From: DATBGS01 sp036557885
GTDB lineage: Bacteria; Chloroflexota; Ktedonobacteria; Ktedonobacterales; DATBGS01
Assembly: GCA_036557885.1 (NCBI GenBank)
Contig: DATBGS010000025.1
Location: 1-10,121, forward strand
DNA: 10,121 nt
Direction: 5' to 3'
A program made the position numbers and the translations under genes. Shown here in pieces: positions 1-7,276 of this stretch; position 1 is the stretch's first letter; each line of letters begins with the position of its first letter. The notes beneath the pieces were generated by a model, which saw nothing but the letters and a program-made list of their open reading frames with translations, was not told the origin of the DNA and did not search any database.

Positions 1-94
1 CGACAATACTCAAAATGAGCCACTGCGAGCCGCCCTGGACCAGAGCGTTTTCAATGGCCGTAGCCACATCATCGGGTGTAAGCGCGAGGATCAT
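1..94 (-). CDS. Partial ORF, start of a possible membrane protein (5' end only)
   Basis: Only the first 31 codons lie in the window; the gene continues beyond base 1. The start is set by a strong Shine-Dalgarno (AGAAGGAG at 103-110, 8 nt before the ATG at 92-94). The peptide begins MILALTPDDVATAIENAL and runs through a GGSQWL motif into a hydrophobic stretch, probably the first membrane helix. Its N-terminus aligns without gaps to that of the membrane protein upstream: DVATAIENALVQGGSQWL against DLTNGIIDGINGGGEQFL. This suggests a tandem paralogue. It lies about 100 bp after that gene on the same strand with no terminator seen between, so co-transcription is likely. The family and function are not recognised. 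The existence of the gene is well supported by its start signal, but its identity is not. Confidence 0.6.
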   Translation of the reverse strand, partial: MILALTPDDVATAIENALVQGGSQWLILSIV

Positions 95-196
95 CGGTAT
101 GACTCCTTCTGGTATCAAACCTGCCTCCATATCGTGATCGGCAGGAGTGTACTTCCCAACAGAAACGTCAGTTTGTGGGTTCCTTCCCTGCTACTC

Positions 197-832
197 CTAT
201 GCAGCAGGCTCTCCCACATTTGGTTTGGCCGGGGCACGCAGTGTAAACAACAGCGCAATGAAGCCCATCATGGCAACCAGTCCAGCCGAGATAAGTGTAA
301 ACCAGGCATTCAGCACAGGGTTGCTGCTGCTGAGTAATCCTGTGGAGATGTCTGCCAGTGGACCCGCAGAAATGGCGTTGGCCTGAGTTCCCAGCAGGTA
401 GGGAATCATATAGGTCAGCGTACCCACCGCCAGCAGGAACGAGGTAATCGTATAGACCCGCGCATCGTTGTCGTCACCTTTCGTGACCAACTTCACCAGC
501 AGCGTGGCAAACAGAAAGCAGGCTGCAATACCACCTGTGACCGGGAACGAGTTCTCATTCGTGACATCAGGGAAGAAGTACATAAAACTCATGACGAACG
601 CCGTCACAATCAGGAAATCGCGCGCCCCGGCGTAGATCATCCACAAGAGATCAGCACCCAACCGCAGAGTGAACTTGCTCATCATCCCCAGCATGTAAGG
701 CCGACCCAGGTGCAGCGCCAGGATCGCCAGATACAGGATGGGCAATGCGGCAGCCAGTGTTCCCTCAAGGAACTGCTCTCCCCCGCCGTTAATCCCATCA
801 ATAATGCCATTAGTCAGGTCTTGAACGTTCAT
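197..832 (-). CDS. Polytopic membrane protein of unknown function, about 5 TM helices
   Basis: This 211-residue integral membrane protein was not recognised as a known family. It has an N-terminal amphipathic stretch (residues 1-24, DLTNGIIDGI then GGGEQFLEG), with hydrophobic helices near residues 25-43, 72-88, 98-116, 127-148 and 175-197. A polar charged loop follows residue 117 (TKGDDNDAR), and the tail is short and proline-rich. No signal peptidase site, haem-ligand pattern or cysteine cluster stands out. The start is supported by GAAAGGGG (841-848) 8 nt before the ATG. It lies 95 bp downstream of the iron-sulfur flavoprotein on the same strand, and a gene with a similar N-terminus follows it. 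A membrane partner or anchor for the flavoprotein is possible, but that is inference from gene order. It is a confident gene with unknown function. Confidence 0.85.
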   Translation of the reverse strand: MNVQDLTNGIIDGINGGGEQFLEGTLAAALPILYLAILALHLGRPYMLGMMSKFTLRLGADLLWMIYAGARDFLIVTAFVMSFMYFFPDVTNENSFPVTGGIAACFLFATLLVKLVTKGDDNDARVYTITSFLLAVGTLTYMIPYLLGTQANAISAGPLADISTGLLSSSNPVLNAWFTLISAGLVAMMGFIALLFTLRAPAKPNVGEPAA

Positions 833-884
833 GGAGTGGACCCCTTTCTTCTTTCTTCGTCGGCTCAGCTATGAGTCGGATCAG

Positions 885-903
885 ACATGCGCTCCACATG
901 CGC
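885..903. repeat. Short direct repeat, ACATGCGC twice at 11-bp period
   Basis: The 8-bp unit ACATGCGC occurs at 885-892 and again at 896-903, separated by TCC. The copies sit about one helical turn apart in the gap between the flavoprotein and membrane-protein genes. This spacing is typical of tandem sites for a DNA-binding protein, but a chance repeat is quite possible. Confidence 0.3.
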
Positions 904-927
904 TTTCGTTTGCAGCCTGTTCTGTCC

Positions 928-2889
928 TCAATCCAACGCAACAGCCTGCGCAGACGCGCGGTTGGCATCTTTAATAGTCGGGCAGAGATACGCCAGATCG
1001 CAGCGCAGGCAGCGCCTGGCCTCAGCACGCGCCTGATCTTCCCTAAAGCCCAGGGCAAATTCGCGCATTTTCTCGCGTGAATCGCTGGACGAACGCAGCG
1101 GCATCGCGGCACGCGGCGCCTTGCTCAGGTTCACCAGCACCGGCCCATTGGGCAGCGCCGAAGGCGTCTGCAACTCATCTTCCAGCAGTTCAGTGATCCG
1201 CTCCGGTGGCAAACCACGCAGATAGGCATGGATGGAGCGGGCCGCCAGCCGTCCATGCGCGGCAGCGTGGATAATCGAGCGAGGACCATAGGTCGCGTCG
1301 CCAGCGGCAAAGACGCCCGGCTGACCAGTTGCCAGGGTCTTCGGGTTTACCATCAGGCCACCCCAGGCAGCCACCTCCACCTGCGTGCCTTCCGGCAAGA
1401 AGGAGGGGTCTGGTGCTTCACCAATGGCAACCAGAATCACATCCACCTTGAGATCAAAAGTTGAACCCTCGACAGGGAGAGGCCGTCGGCGGCCCTGCTC
1501 ATCCGGCTCTCCCAGCTTCATACGCTGGCAGAGGACGCCGGTCAGTACCCCTGCCTGGCTCTTTAGCTCTATGGGCACGGCCAATTCATGCAGCGACAGT
1601 CCTTCTTCAAGGGCGGCGCGCACTTCCTCTTTTTGCGCGGGCATCTCGGCCTGGGTGCGGCGATAGAGGATATGCACGGCTTTCGCGCCAGAGCGCCAGG
1701 CCGAGCGTGCCGCGTCCATCGCGGTGCTGCCGCCGCCAACCACCACCACCACTTTGCCTTGCAGGTTGGTTTCGATTCCCAGGTTGTATTCCTTCAAGAA
1801 ACCCGTTGCCGGAACAACACCCTCCAGCCTCTCTTCGCCAGCCAGACCCAACCGCTGGCTCTTTTGCGCGCCAACGGCAATCAAGACAGCCTGATAGTCG
1901 CGGCGCAAATCATCCAGCGAGACATCGCGGCCAATCGCCGTGTTTGTCCGCACTTCCACGCCCAGATCGGTAATCGCCTCGATGTCGCGGTTGAGTTCAG
2001 CGCGCGGCAGGCGATATTCTGGGATACCAATAGACATCATCCCGCCTGCTACCGGCATCGCCTCGTAGATCGTGACCTGGTAACCCCGGCGTGCCAGATA
2101 GCAGGCGGCGCTTAACCCTGTTGGGCCGGAACCCACGATGGCAACCCGCTCGCTAAAGCGCTCTTTGGGAGGCTTGAGGAAGCGCCGCCCGGCGTGCCCA
2201 TGATCAGAGGCGAAGCGCTTGAGGTCACGAATGGCGATTGGTTCCTCAAATTCACCTCGTCGGCAGGCATCTTCGCAGGGCGCGGTACAGACCCGTCCGC
2301 AGATTACCGGGAAGGGGTTGGGTTCAGCCGCCACCGCCAGCGCCTCCTCATAGCGCCCCTCAGCAATCAGACCCACATACAGGCCCGCATTCGTGCCCAC
2401 CGGGCAGGCTTCCTGGCAGGGTGCTTTGATGGCTTCCTGGCCTTCGCCCAACCAGCCGCGCCAGCTTTGCCAGGCATCGGTGCGCCTGGCAACTTGCCAC
2501 TCTAGCAGGTCACCAAATGGCTTCTCGCCAGGCTCCTCCGCAACGGCACGGGTGTAATCCTGAAGGGGATACCAGTGGTTGTCGGAGACGGGGGGGTGAA
2601 AGATCAGTCCCTGGGGCGGAGCCAGGTCTACTAGACGCACTCCCGATTCAATCGTAATGGCTTGCGTAGGACATTCCTGCGCGCAAACTTGACAGCCAAC
2701 ACAGGGAGCAATCTGTACCGGCGTTGCCATCATCGTTGGCTCGTCTGCGGCACCAAGAGGAATGGGCGAAGGCGGCGCATCCGCCCGGCCCTGGGGCCGC
2801 GTCATATCCAGGCAGCGTACCGGACAGAGGTCCATACAGATGCCACAGTTGATACACGCCCCCTCATTGACCTGAAAACGATAGGCCAT
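928..2889 (-). CDS. Ferredoxin-fused FAD/NAD(P)-dependent oxidoreductase (GltD/NfnB-like)
   Basis: This 653-residue cytoplasmic iron-sulfur flavoprotein probably moves electrons between NAD(P)H and a ferredoxin or Fe-S partner through FAD. A two-cluster ferredoxin module comes first: Cys 12, 15, 18, 22 (CINCGICMDLCP) and Cys 63, 66, 69, 73 (CVGCQVCAQECP). The GltD-type Fe-S domain follows, with Cys 158 and 162 and then 197, 201, 205 and 209 (CGRVCTAPCEDAC). The FAD-binding Rossmann motif is VAIVGSGPTGLSAA (249-262). The nucleotide-binding motif VVVVGGGSTAMDAA (381-394) is followed by YRRTQAEMPA, the GltD-type segment associated with NADP(H). The second FAD motif GVFAAGD lies at 525-531. The C-terminus has another cysteine set (627, 630, 636; CLRCDLAYLC), seen in several multi-subunit redox enzymes. 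It is longer than plain GltD (about 450-490 residues) because of the ferredoxin module, a linker near 90-150 and the tail. The start is fixed by AAGGAGG (2895-2901), 5 nt upstream. No glutamate synthase large subunit is visible, so it is unlikely to be a true GltD. The electron partner is unknown. Confidence 0.92.
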   Translation of the reverse strand: MAYRFQVNEGACINCGICMDLCPVRCLDMTRPQGRADAPPSPIPLGAADEPTMMATPVQIAPCVGCQVCAQECPTQAITIESGVRLVDLAPPQGLIFHPPVSDNHWYPLQDYTRAVAEEPGEKPFGDLLEWQVARRTDAWQSWRGWLGEGQEAIKAPCQEACPVGTNAGLYVGLIAEGRYEEALAVAAEPNPFPVICGRVCTAPCEDACRRGEFEEPIAIRDLKRFASDHGHAGRRFLKPPKERFSERVAIVGSGPTGLSAACYLARRGYQVTIYEAMPVAGGMMSIGIPEYRLPRAELNRDIEAITDLGVEVRTNTAIGRDVSLDDLRRDYQAVLIAVGAQKSQRLGLAGEERLEGVVPATGFLKEYNLGIETNLQGKVVVVVGGGSTAMDAARSAWRSGAKAVHILYRRTQAEMPAQKEEVRAALEEGLSLHELAVPIELKSQAGVLTGVLCQRMKLGEPDEQGRRRPLPVEGSTFDLKVDVILVAIGEAPDPSFLPEGTQVEVAAWGGLMVNPKTLATGQPGVFAAGDATYGPRSIIHAAAHGRLAARSIHAYLRGLPPERITELLEDELQTPSALPNGPVLVNLSKAPRAAMPLRSSSDSREKMREFALGFREDQARAEARRCLRCDLAYLCPTIKDANRASAQAVALD

Positions 2890-3210
2890 CTCATCCTCCT
2901 TACATGATCAGCGGCTTTTGTACCCCTGGCAGGATGCGGGTGAAGCGTCAAGGAGTATGCTTCAACGGCTCCGCTCTTGCTTGAGACAAAGTGTACGTTT
3001 CCCTGGTAAACGAGCCGAAAACAAGACGTTACAAAACAGTATCCATTTCTTATCAGGAAAAATGAGCATCCTGGCAAGTTGTTTACCGTGACGTAACGCT
3101 TGATAACCGAACGTGTTAGGGAGGAGCGCTATGCTGAGGATATGCTGAGCCAGGGCAGGTTCCTTTGAGAGCGATCTTGCCCGCCTGAGGCGATACAAAG
3201 GAGGACTCTA
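2890..3210. other. Divergent intergenic region between flavoprotein and usp genes
   Basis: About 320 bp separates two divergently transcribed genes and should contain both promoters. Each end carries a strong Shine-Dalgarno: AAGGAGG at 2895-2901 on the minus strand and AAAGGAGG at 3197-3204 on the plus strand. Also visible are the inverted pair TGAAGC (2941-2946) and GCTTCA (2959-2964), the distant inverted pair GGTAAAC (3005-3011) and GTTTACC (3081-3087), and another pair, CGTTAC (3027-3032) and GTAACG (3093-3098). A tandem 9-bp repeat lies at 3130-3149. I could not find a convincing -35/-10 pair with normal spacing on either strand. ORFs running through it look like shadows. Confidence 0.6.
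3130..3149. repeat. Direct repeat TATGCTGAG twice at 11-bp period upstream of usp
   Basis: TATGCTGAG occurs at 3130-3138 and 3141-3149 with GA between, so the copies are one helical turn apart and about 60-80 bp upstream of the stress-protein ATG. The position suits a tandem activator or repressor site. No matching regulator was identified, and chance cannot be excluded. Confidence 0.35.
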
Positions 3211-4128
3211 ATGTTTAAGCGTATTCTGGTTCCGCTGGATGGTTCCGCGCTGGCTGAAACGGCACTGGCGCCGGCCCTCGTCCTGGCCGAACGCTTTGGC
3301 GCTGAACTGCTGCTGGTGCGCACCATCTTGACGCATGTCTTCCCTGGCGCTCATCCTGGTCCGGCCCAGCTCGAAGCCTTGCACGAGGCTGAGCGCTACC
3401 TGGCTCTTATTTCTGCCGGGCTGCGGGGGAAAAACGTCCCCATCTACACGGCTATCCCGTATGATGCGCCCGCAGCCGGAATTGCTGACCAGGCAGAATT
3501 CCGTCATGTTGATCTGATCGTCATGGCAACGCACGGACGCAAATGGCCGGAGACGCTGCTGCACAAGAGCGTCACCATGAGCCTGCTGGAGCATACGCCC
3601 GCTCCCATTCTTGCCCTGAGGGTTAAGGAAGAGGGCGTAGGAGCAAGCGGGACACAGCTTCCGCGTTTTATGACTGATCCACATGCTCCCATCCTTGTTC
3701 CACTGGATGGCTCATCCCTGTCCGAAAGCGCGCTGCCAGTGGCAGAGAGGCTGGCACGTAGCTTTGACAACTCGCTGGTGCTGGTACGGGCGGCAGAAAT
3801 GCCACATGCTGTTTCCGTGACTCCTGGTGCCCCAGTCATTCTCGTCGGGGTAGGGGAAGCGATTCTTGAGGAAACCAACACCTACCTCCGGCGGAAACAA
3901 CAAGAAGCCATCCATCGAGGGATGCGGGTTTCCATTGAAAGCACCACCAGCACTCCGGCGTGGTTCATTGGAGAATGCGCCCAGGCACATAACGCCGGGC
4001 TGGTGGTGATGGCTTCGCATGGCCGCAGCGGGCTGGGCCGCTGGCTGCTGGGCAGCGTTGCCCAGAGCGTGCTGCGCGAGAGCGCGGTTCCGGTGTTCCT
4101 GGTACGGGCCAGCGATGCTGTCAGCTGA
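3211..4128 (+). CDS. Tandem-domain universal stress protein (UspA family)
   Basis: This 305-residue cytoplasmic protein has two UspA domains, at about residues 1-138 and 158-300. Each opens with the family signature (KRILVPLDGSALAETAL and APILVPLDGSSLSESAL) and ends with a PA/VP-[IV]-[LF]-[AL]-[LV]-R strand. Domain 2 keeps the nucleotide-binding loop seen in ATP-binding Usp proteins: ASHG (268-271), nine residues, then GS (281-282), with Ala in place of the first Gly. Domain 1 has ATHG (106-109), but the following Gly-Ser position reads Lys-Ser (119-120), so its ATP site is probably weakened. Such proteins bind ATP or AMP and support survival under stress; the specific role here is unknown. 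The start is set by AAAGGAGG (3197-3204), 6 nt before the ATG. The gene is divergent from the flavoprotein and is followed by a large palindrome that may end its transcript. Confidence 0.93.
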   Translation: MFKRILVPLDGSALAETALAPALVLAERFGAELLLVRTILTHVFPGAHPGPAQLEALHEAERYLALISAGLRGKNVPIYTAIPYDAPAAGIADQAEFRHVDLIVMATHGRKWPETLLHKSVTMSLLEHTPAPILALRVKEEGVGASGTQLPRFMTDPHAPILVPLDGSSLSESALPVAERLARSFDNSLVLVRAAEMPHAVSVTPGAPVILVGVGEAILEETNTYLRRKQQEAIHRGMRVSIESTTSTPAWFIGECAQAHNAGLVVMASHGRSGLGRWLLGSVAQSVLRESAVPVFLVRASDAVS

Positions 4129-4170
4129 GTAGTTGGTCGAGCATGCCCCAGCGCTGCAACCAGCCAACCT

Positions 4171-4232
4171 GGAACACGCTGGCCTACAGCATCCACCCTG
4201 ACTGTAGTGGATGCTGTAGGCCAGTGTGTTCC
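4171..4232. repeat. 26-bp near-perfect inverted repeat (long stem-loop) after usp
   Basis: The left arm (4171-4196, starting GGAACACGCTGGCC) is complementary to the right arm (4207-4232, ending GGCCAGTGTGTTCC) over 26 bp, with a 10-nt loop (CCTGACTGTA). The only non-Watson-Crick position becomes a G-U pair in plus-strand RNA. It starts 42 bp after the usp stop codon. There is no T-run on either side, so it is not a classical intrinsic terminator, although a hairpin this strong could still end or stabilise the usp mRNA. A palindromic mobile remnant or dispersed repeat is the main alternative. Confidence 0.8.
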
Positions 4233-4304
4233 TACGAGAGCGTGCTGCTCAGCCCCCTCCATTTGCATAGATGCCAGCGCTGCTCGTAAAATACAGGAGA
4301 ACCT

Positions 4305-4400
4305 ATGAGGAATCTCTCGGATCATCTCAATCCCCTCAACAGATGTGCTTATTGCCTCTCGGAAAATGCGTTTAAGAGGCACGTGAGAAACCACCAATGA
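4305..4400 (+). CDS. Small ORF (31 aa) with CxxC-x8-HxxxH pattern, overlapping the kinase start
   Basis: This short ORF encodes 31 residues. It has a good Shine-Dalgarno (AGGAG, 4295-4299) 5 nt before its ATG, and its TGA overlaps the sensor kinase ATG as ATGA (4397-4400). The kinase start has no comparable site of its own, so translational coupling is the natural reading. The peptide (MRNLSDHLNPLNR, then CAYCLSENAFKRHVRNHQ) carries Cys14, Cys17, His26 and His30, spaced C-x2-C-x8-H-x3-H. This recalls a C2H2 zinc finger with a shortened middle, whose usual spacing is about 12. It may be a metal-binding microprotein, a leader peptide that gates kinase translation, or only a vehicle for ribosome loading. 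The coding signal is limited: about 58% GC at third positions, similar to neighbouring genes. The start signals are clear; protein function is unproven. Confidence 0.5.
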   Translation: MRNLSDHLNPLNRCAYCLSENAFKRHVRNHQ

Positions 4401-6964
4401 AGGGTACTGCACCACATACTCCTGACACAAAGCCACATTCTGCGCAAGGGCACCTTTCTGGGAGCGCGCCGGGGAAATATCTGGGCATCTTCGCTTCTCG
4501 GCTCCCCACTAGCACCACTGCTGGGGCGACGATCACCATAGGCGGGCTGGCCCTGGCGCTGGCGATCTGCTTTGTGATTGATCGCTGGGTCGTTCCCCTG
4601 ACGAACCCTGGCTGGTTCTTTCTGCCCGTCGTGGCGCTGGGGGGCTATCGCTGGGGCTGGCGGCTGGGATTGTTCGCCACCCTGGGAGAAGTGCTACTGA
4701 TCTGGTGTTTTTTCACGCCTCCGCGCTATTGGCAAGGACTGCCAAACGGTGATAGCATTGCCCGGTTGCTAAGCCTGACAGGAGGCACCCTCTTTGTGCT
4801 GGCACTCGTTGATCTGGCGGCTCGCCAGCAGCAAGCTGCTACCACGCTGGCAAATCAAAATGCCGACCTCTTTCGCCAGGAAGCCGAACGTCGGGAGCAC
4901 GTAGAGGCGCTCAATCAGGTGGGGGCTGCGCTCAGCTCAGAACTCGACAAAGAGCGTCTGTTACACCTGATTGCCCAAACCGCGCGCGACCTGACCGGCG
5001 CTGGCTTTGCTGCCTTTACCCTCCGCCCGGAGGATGGCAGCAGCCAGCGCTTTCACCTGGCTGCTGCTGTGGGCTTAAGCCCACAGCAAGAAGCCACCTT
5101 TCGCAGGATGCCACTGGGCGGAGAAGGCGTGCTGGCGCCGATTTATCAAGAGCAGCACCTGGTGCGCGTGGGGGATGCCACCACCGATGCGCGCGCCATT
5201 GGGCAGCCACGCGGGCATCTCCTGGTGCGCAGCTTCCTGGGCGCGCCACTGCTGGGGCGCGACGGGAGGATGCTTGGCGGCCTGCTGCTTGGGCATAGCC
5301 AACCTGATCAGTTTACCGCAGAACATGAAGCCTTGCTGAAAGGGTTGGCTGCCCAGGCCAGTGTCGCCCTGGAAAATGCGCGGCTCTTTGAGCAGGCGCG
5401 TCAGCGCGCTGAAGAATTGGAAGCTGTGATTGAGGGCATGGTGGATGGCGTCGCCCTCCACAACGCCAAAGGTAAGCTGGTCCGTCAGAACCGCGCGGCG
5501 CTCCAGATGGCTGAGTCTACCAGCACCTCCATTGCCACTCTGCTGATGCAGGAAGTAGCAGGAGTACGCCTTTGCACAGCAGATGGGGCGCCTCTTGCTC
5601 TAGAGGAGCGACCAGCGCGGCGTGCGCTGGCAGGAGAAACAATCCACAGCACCGACCTGCATGTGGCATGGGAGACGGGCGCCGAGTGGGAGATCAATGT
5701 CAGCGCCGCGCCGCTGCATGGTCAAGAGCAGACAATTGAGGGGGCGGTCACCGTGTTTCGTGACTTGACTGTCCAGCGGCGTCAGGAGCGGGAAGCACGG
5801 CTCTACACTGAGGTGGAAAGGCGCCGTCGCCTGCTGCAAACCGTTCTAGACGAATTGCCCAGTGGGGTATTTATCGTGGAGGGCGAAGACAGCCGCCTGA
5901 CACTTGCCAATCGTGCCGCTGAAGCCACCTGGGGCGTGCGCTGGCAAGCAGCAGTGGCGGCCAGCGACTTCTTCCGCACCTCTGGCGTGCGTATCTCGCA
6001 AATAGATGGGCGTCCCATGCCGATTGAACAGCTTGCCTGTGTCCAGGTCTTCCGCCAGGAGGAGCCGATTCGCTATCTCCAGGAGGTCATTCGTCGGCCC
6101 GATGGCACCTCGCTTCCCGTCCTGGTGAACGCGGTCAAATTCCCCTGGTTGAGAGAAGAGCAGCAACAGACCTCCAGCGAACCATTCACCGGGCACATGG
6201 CTGCCATCGTGATGCAAGACATCAGCGCTTTGAAGGAAGCTGAGCGGTTGAAGGATGAATTCGTCGCGTTGGTCAGCCATGAATTAAAGAATCCTCTCAC
6301 CAGCATCAAAGGCTATGCTCAGCTCTTGCGCGCGCAGTTCGAGGCACGCGAGGGCCTGTCCCTGAGCGAGCAGGAGCGCCTGTGCCTGCAAGTGGTAGAG
6401 GAAGAAGCGGATCGCCTGTCAGCATTGGCAAGCGATGTGATTGATGTCTCGCGCCTGCAAAGCGGGCGGCTGGTCCTTAGAATTGATGAACTTGACTTAG
6501 TAGCGTTGGTGCGCCAGGTAGCTGAACGCCTGCAAATCACAACAAAAGAGCATACGCTGAAACTGACAACTGACCATGACTCCTTCTGGCTATACGGGGA
6601 CCGCAACCGACTGGAGCAGGTGCTGTTGAATCTGCTTGGCAACGCCATCAAATATACGCCGCAGGGCGGGTGTATAGACATCACCATCGCTCAAACTGGG
6701 GATGGACAGAGCGCCCAGGTGCGCATTCATGACACTGGTATCGGCATCCCCCGTGAGCAGCAAGCCAGGCTCTTTGCCCGCTTCTCGCGCGCCAGCAATG
6801 CAGCCGCGCATGGCATCACCGGCACCGGATTGGGACTCTTCCTCTGCCGCGAGTTGATTGAGCGGCATGGAGGACGTATCTGGCTGCAATCGGAAGAAGG
6901 CCAGGGCAGCACTTTTTTCTTCACCCTGCCCCTCACCTCTCCTGAGGAAGCAGGGGAACCCTAG
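4397..6964 (+). CDS. Membrane sensor histidine kinase (DUF4118-like, GAF, two PAS-like, HisKA, HATPase)
   Basis: This 855-residue inner-membrane sensor kinase is complete. After a 43-residue polar N-terminus, four hydrophobic helices (about 45-62, 72-84, 88-106, 121-141) form a KdpD-type DUF4118-like segment including FFTPPRYW (105-112). A linker helix leads to a GAF domain (about 170-327), a PAS-like domain (about 338-458), a short coiled linker, and a second PAS-like domain (about 475-612). HisKA has SHELKNP (627-633) with His628 as phospho-acceptor. The ATPase domain has an intact N-box (Asn745, Asn749), G1 (DTGIGIP, 779-785) and G2 (GTGLGL, 809-814). It should therefore autophosphorylate and pass phosphate to a regulator. 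No regulator is adjacent; the nearest intact one begins at 8765. The ligand is unknown. The ATG has no clear Shine-Dalgarno and overlaps the stop of a 31-codon ORF, so coupled translation is likely. A later in-frame start would remove part of the N-terminal tail only. Confidence 0.93.
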   Translation: MKGTAPHTPDTKPHSAQGHLSGSAPGKYLGIFASRLPTSTTAGATITIGGLALALAICFVIDRWVVPLTNPGWFFLPVVALGGYRWGWRLGLFATLGEVLLIWCFFTPPRYWQGLPNGDSIARLLSLTGGTLFVLALVDLAARQQQAATTLANQNADLFRQEAERREHVEALNQVGAALSSELDKERLLHLIAQTARDLTGAGFAAFTLRPEDGSSQRFHLAAAVGLSPQQEATFRRMPLGGEGVLAPIYQEQHLVRVGDATTDARAIGQPRGHLLVRSFLGAPLLGRDGRMLGGLLLGHSQPDQFTAEHEALLKGLAAQASVALENARLFEQARQRAEELEAVIEGMVDGVALHNAKGKLVRQNRAALQMAESTSTSIATLLMQEVAGVRLCTADGAPLALEERPARRALAGETIHSTDLHVAWETGAEWEINVSAAPLHGQEQTIEGAVTVFRDLTVQRRQEREARLYTEVERRRRLLQTVLDELPSGVFIVEGEDSRLTLANRAAEATWGVRWQAAVAASDFFRTSGVRISQIDGRPMPIEQLACVQVFRQEEPIRYLQEVIRRPDGTSLPVLVNAVKFPWLREEQQQTSSEPFTGHMAAIVMQDISALKEAERLKDEFVALVSHELKNPLTSIKGYAQLLRAQFEAREGLSLSEQERLCLQVVEEEADRLSALASDVIDVSRLQSGRLVLRIDELDLVALVRQVAERLQITTKEHTLKLTTDHDSFWLYGDRNRLEQVLLNLLGNAIKYTPQGGCIDITIAQTGDGQSAQVRIHDTGIGIPREQQARLFARFSRASNAAAHGITGTGLGLFLCRELIERHGGRIWLQSEEGQGSTFFFTLPLTSPEEAGEP

Positions 6965-7276
6965 TTCAGCATATGCAGGCCCACACGTGGAAATCTTGCA
7001 ACGCTCCTTCTACTGCCACCCTCCGCCGTGCCCCCGCTTTGGGGTGCTGATGAATGATATGCTGACAGGGACGGTTGCGCTCCAGGCACCAACCATTCAA
7101 CTGCATGAATCTCACCCCTCTAATGACCACCAGCAACCAGCTCAGTAACTTTCACTCGCTATACTCTCTTCACAGGCATCAGGCGTAGTTCCTGCCTCAT
7201 GCGTAAAGAGCGGACTTATCTTACTTTTTCCTGTGCCGCTCAGACTGGAGTGGGACAGCAGAAGGGAGAGGCCAGG
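6965..7276 (+). other. Intergenic region between the large kinase and the receiver-like gene
   Basis: About 310 bp without a convincing gene. It holds a weak hairpin (CCCC/GGGG around 7031-7044) with no T-run, and an isolated -10-like TATACT (7160-7165) without a matching -35. A 32-codon ORF (7050-7148) has no well-placed ribosome site. In-frame upstream codons of the next gene (from 7199) also lack a ribosome site. Nothing here clearly terminates the kinase transcript, so read-through into the next gene is possible. Confidence 0.5.

Noticed and set aside
810..1112. 100-residue minus-strand ORF spanning the end of the flavoprotein and the gap
   Set aside because: Arg/Cys-rich out-of-frame translation of the flavoprotein 3' end; no ribosome site or recognisable domain.
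1461..2115. Long plus-strand ORFs opposite the flavoprotein gene
   Set aside because: Antisense shadows of a gene with full domain evidence; composition is Pro/Arg/Ser-rich and has no ribosome sites.
2802..3077. Minus-strand ORF covering the flavoprotein start and upstream region
   Set aside because: Overlaps the well-supported flavoprotein start in another frame and has no start signal.
4263..4292. Possible promoter TTGCAT with TAAAAT (18-bp spacer) before the small ORF
   Set aside because: The -35 matches only half of consensus, and transcription would start at about 4299, which would leave the AGGAG ribosome site off the transcript.
7050..7148. 32-codon ORF in the gap after the large kinase
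   Set aside because: GGGGTG lies too close to the ATG to be a good ribosome site, and there is no domain, hydrophobic pattern or overlap with a neighbour to support it.
7199..7276. Upstream start for the receiver-like gene (26 extra residues)
   Set aside because: No ribosome site at 7199, while the ATG at 7277 has GGGAGAGG at good spacing and gives a normal receiver N-terminus.
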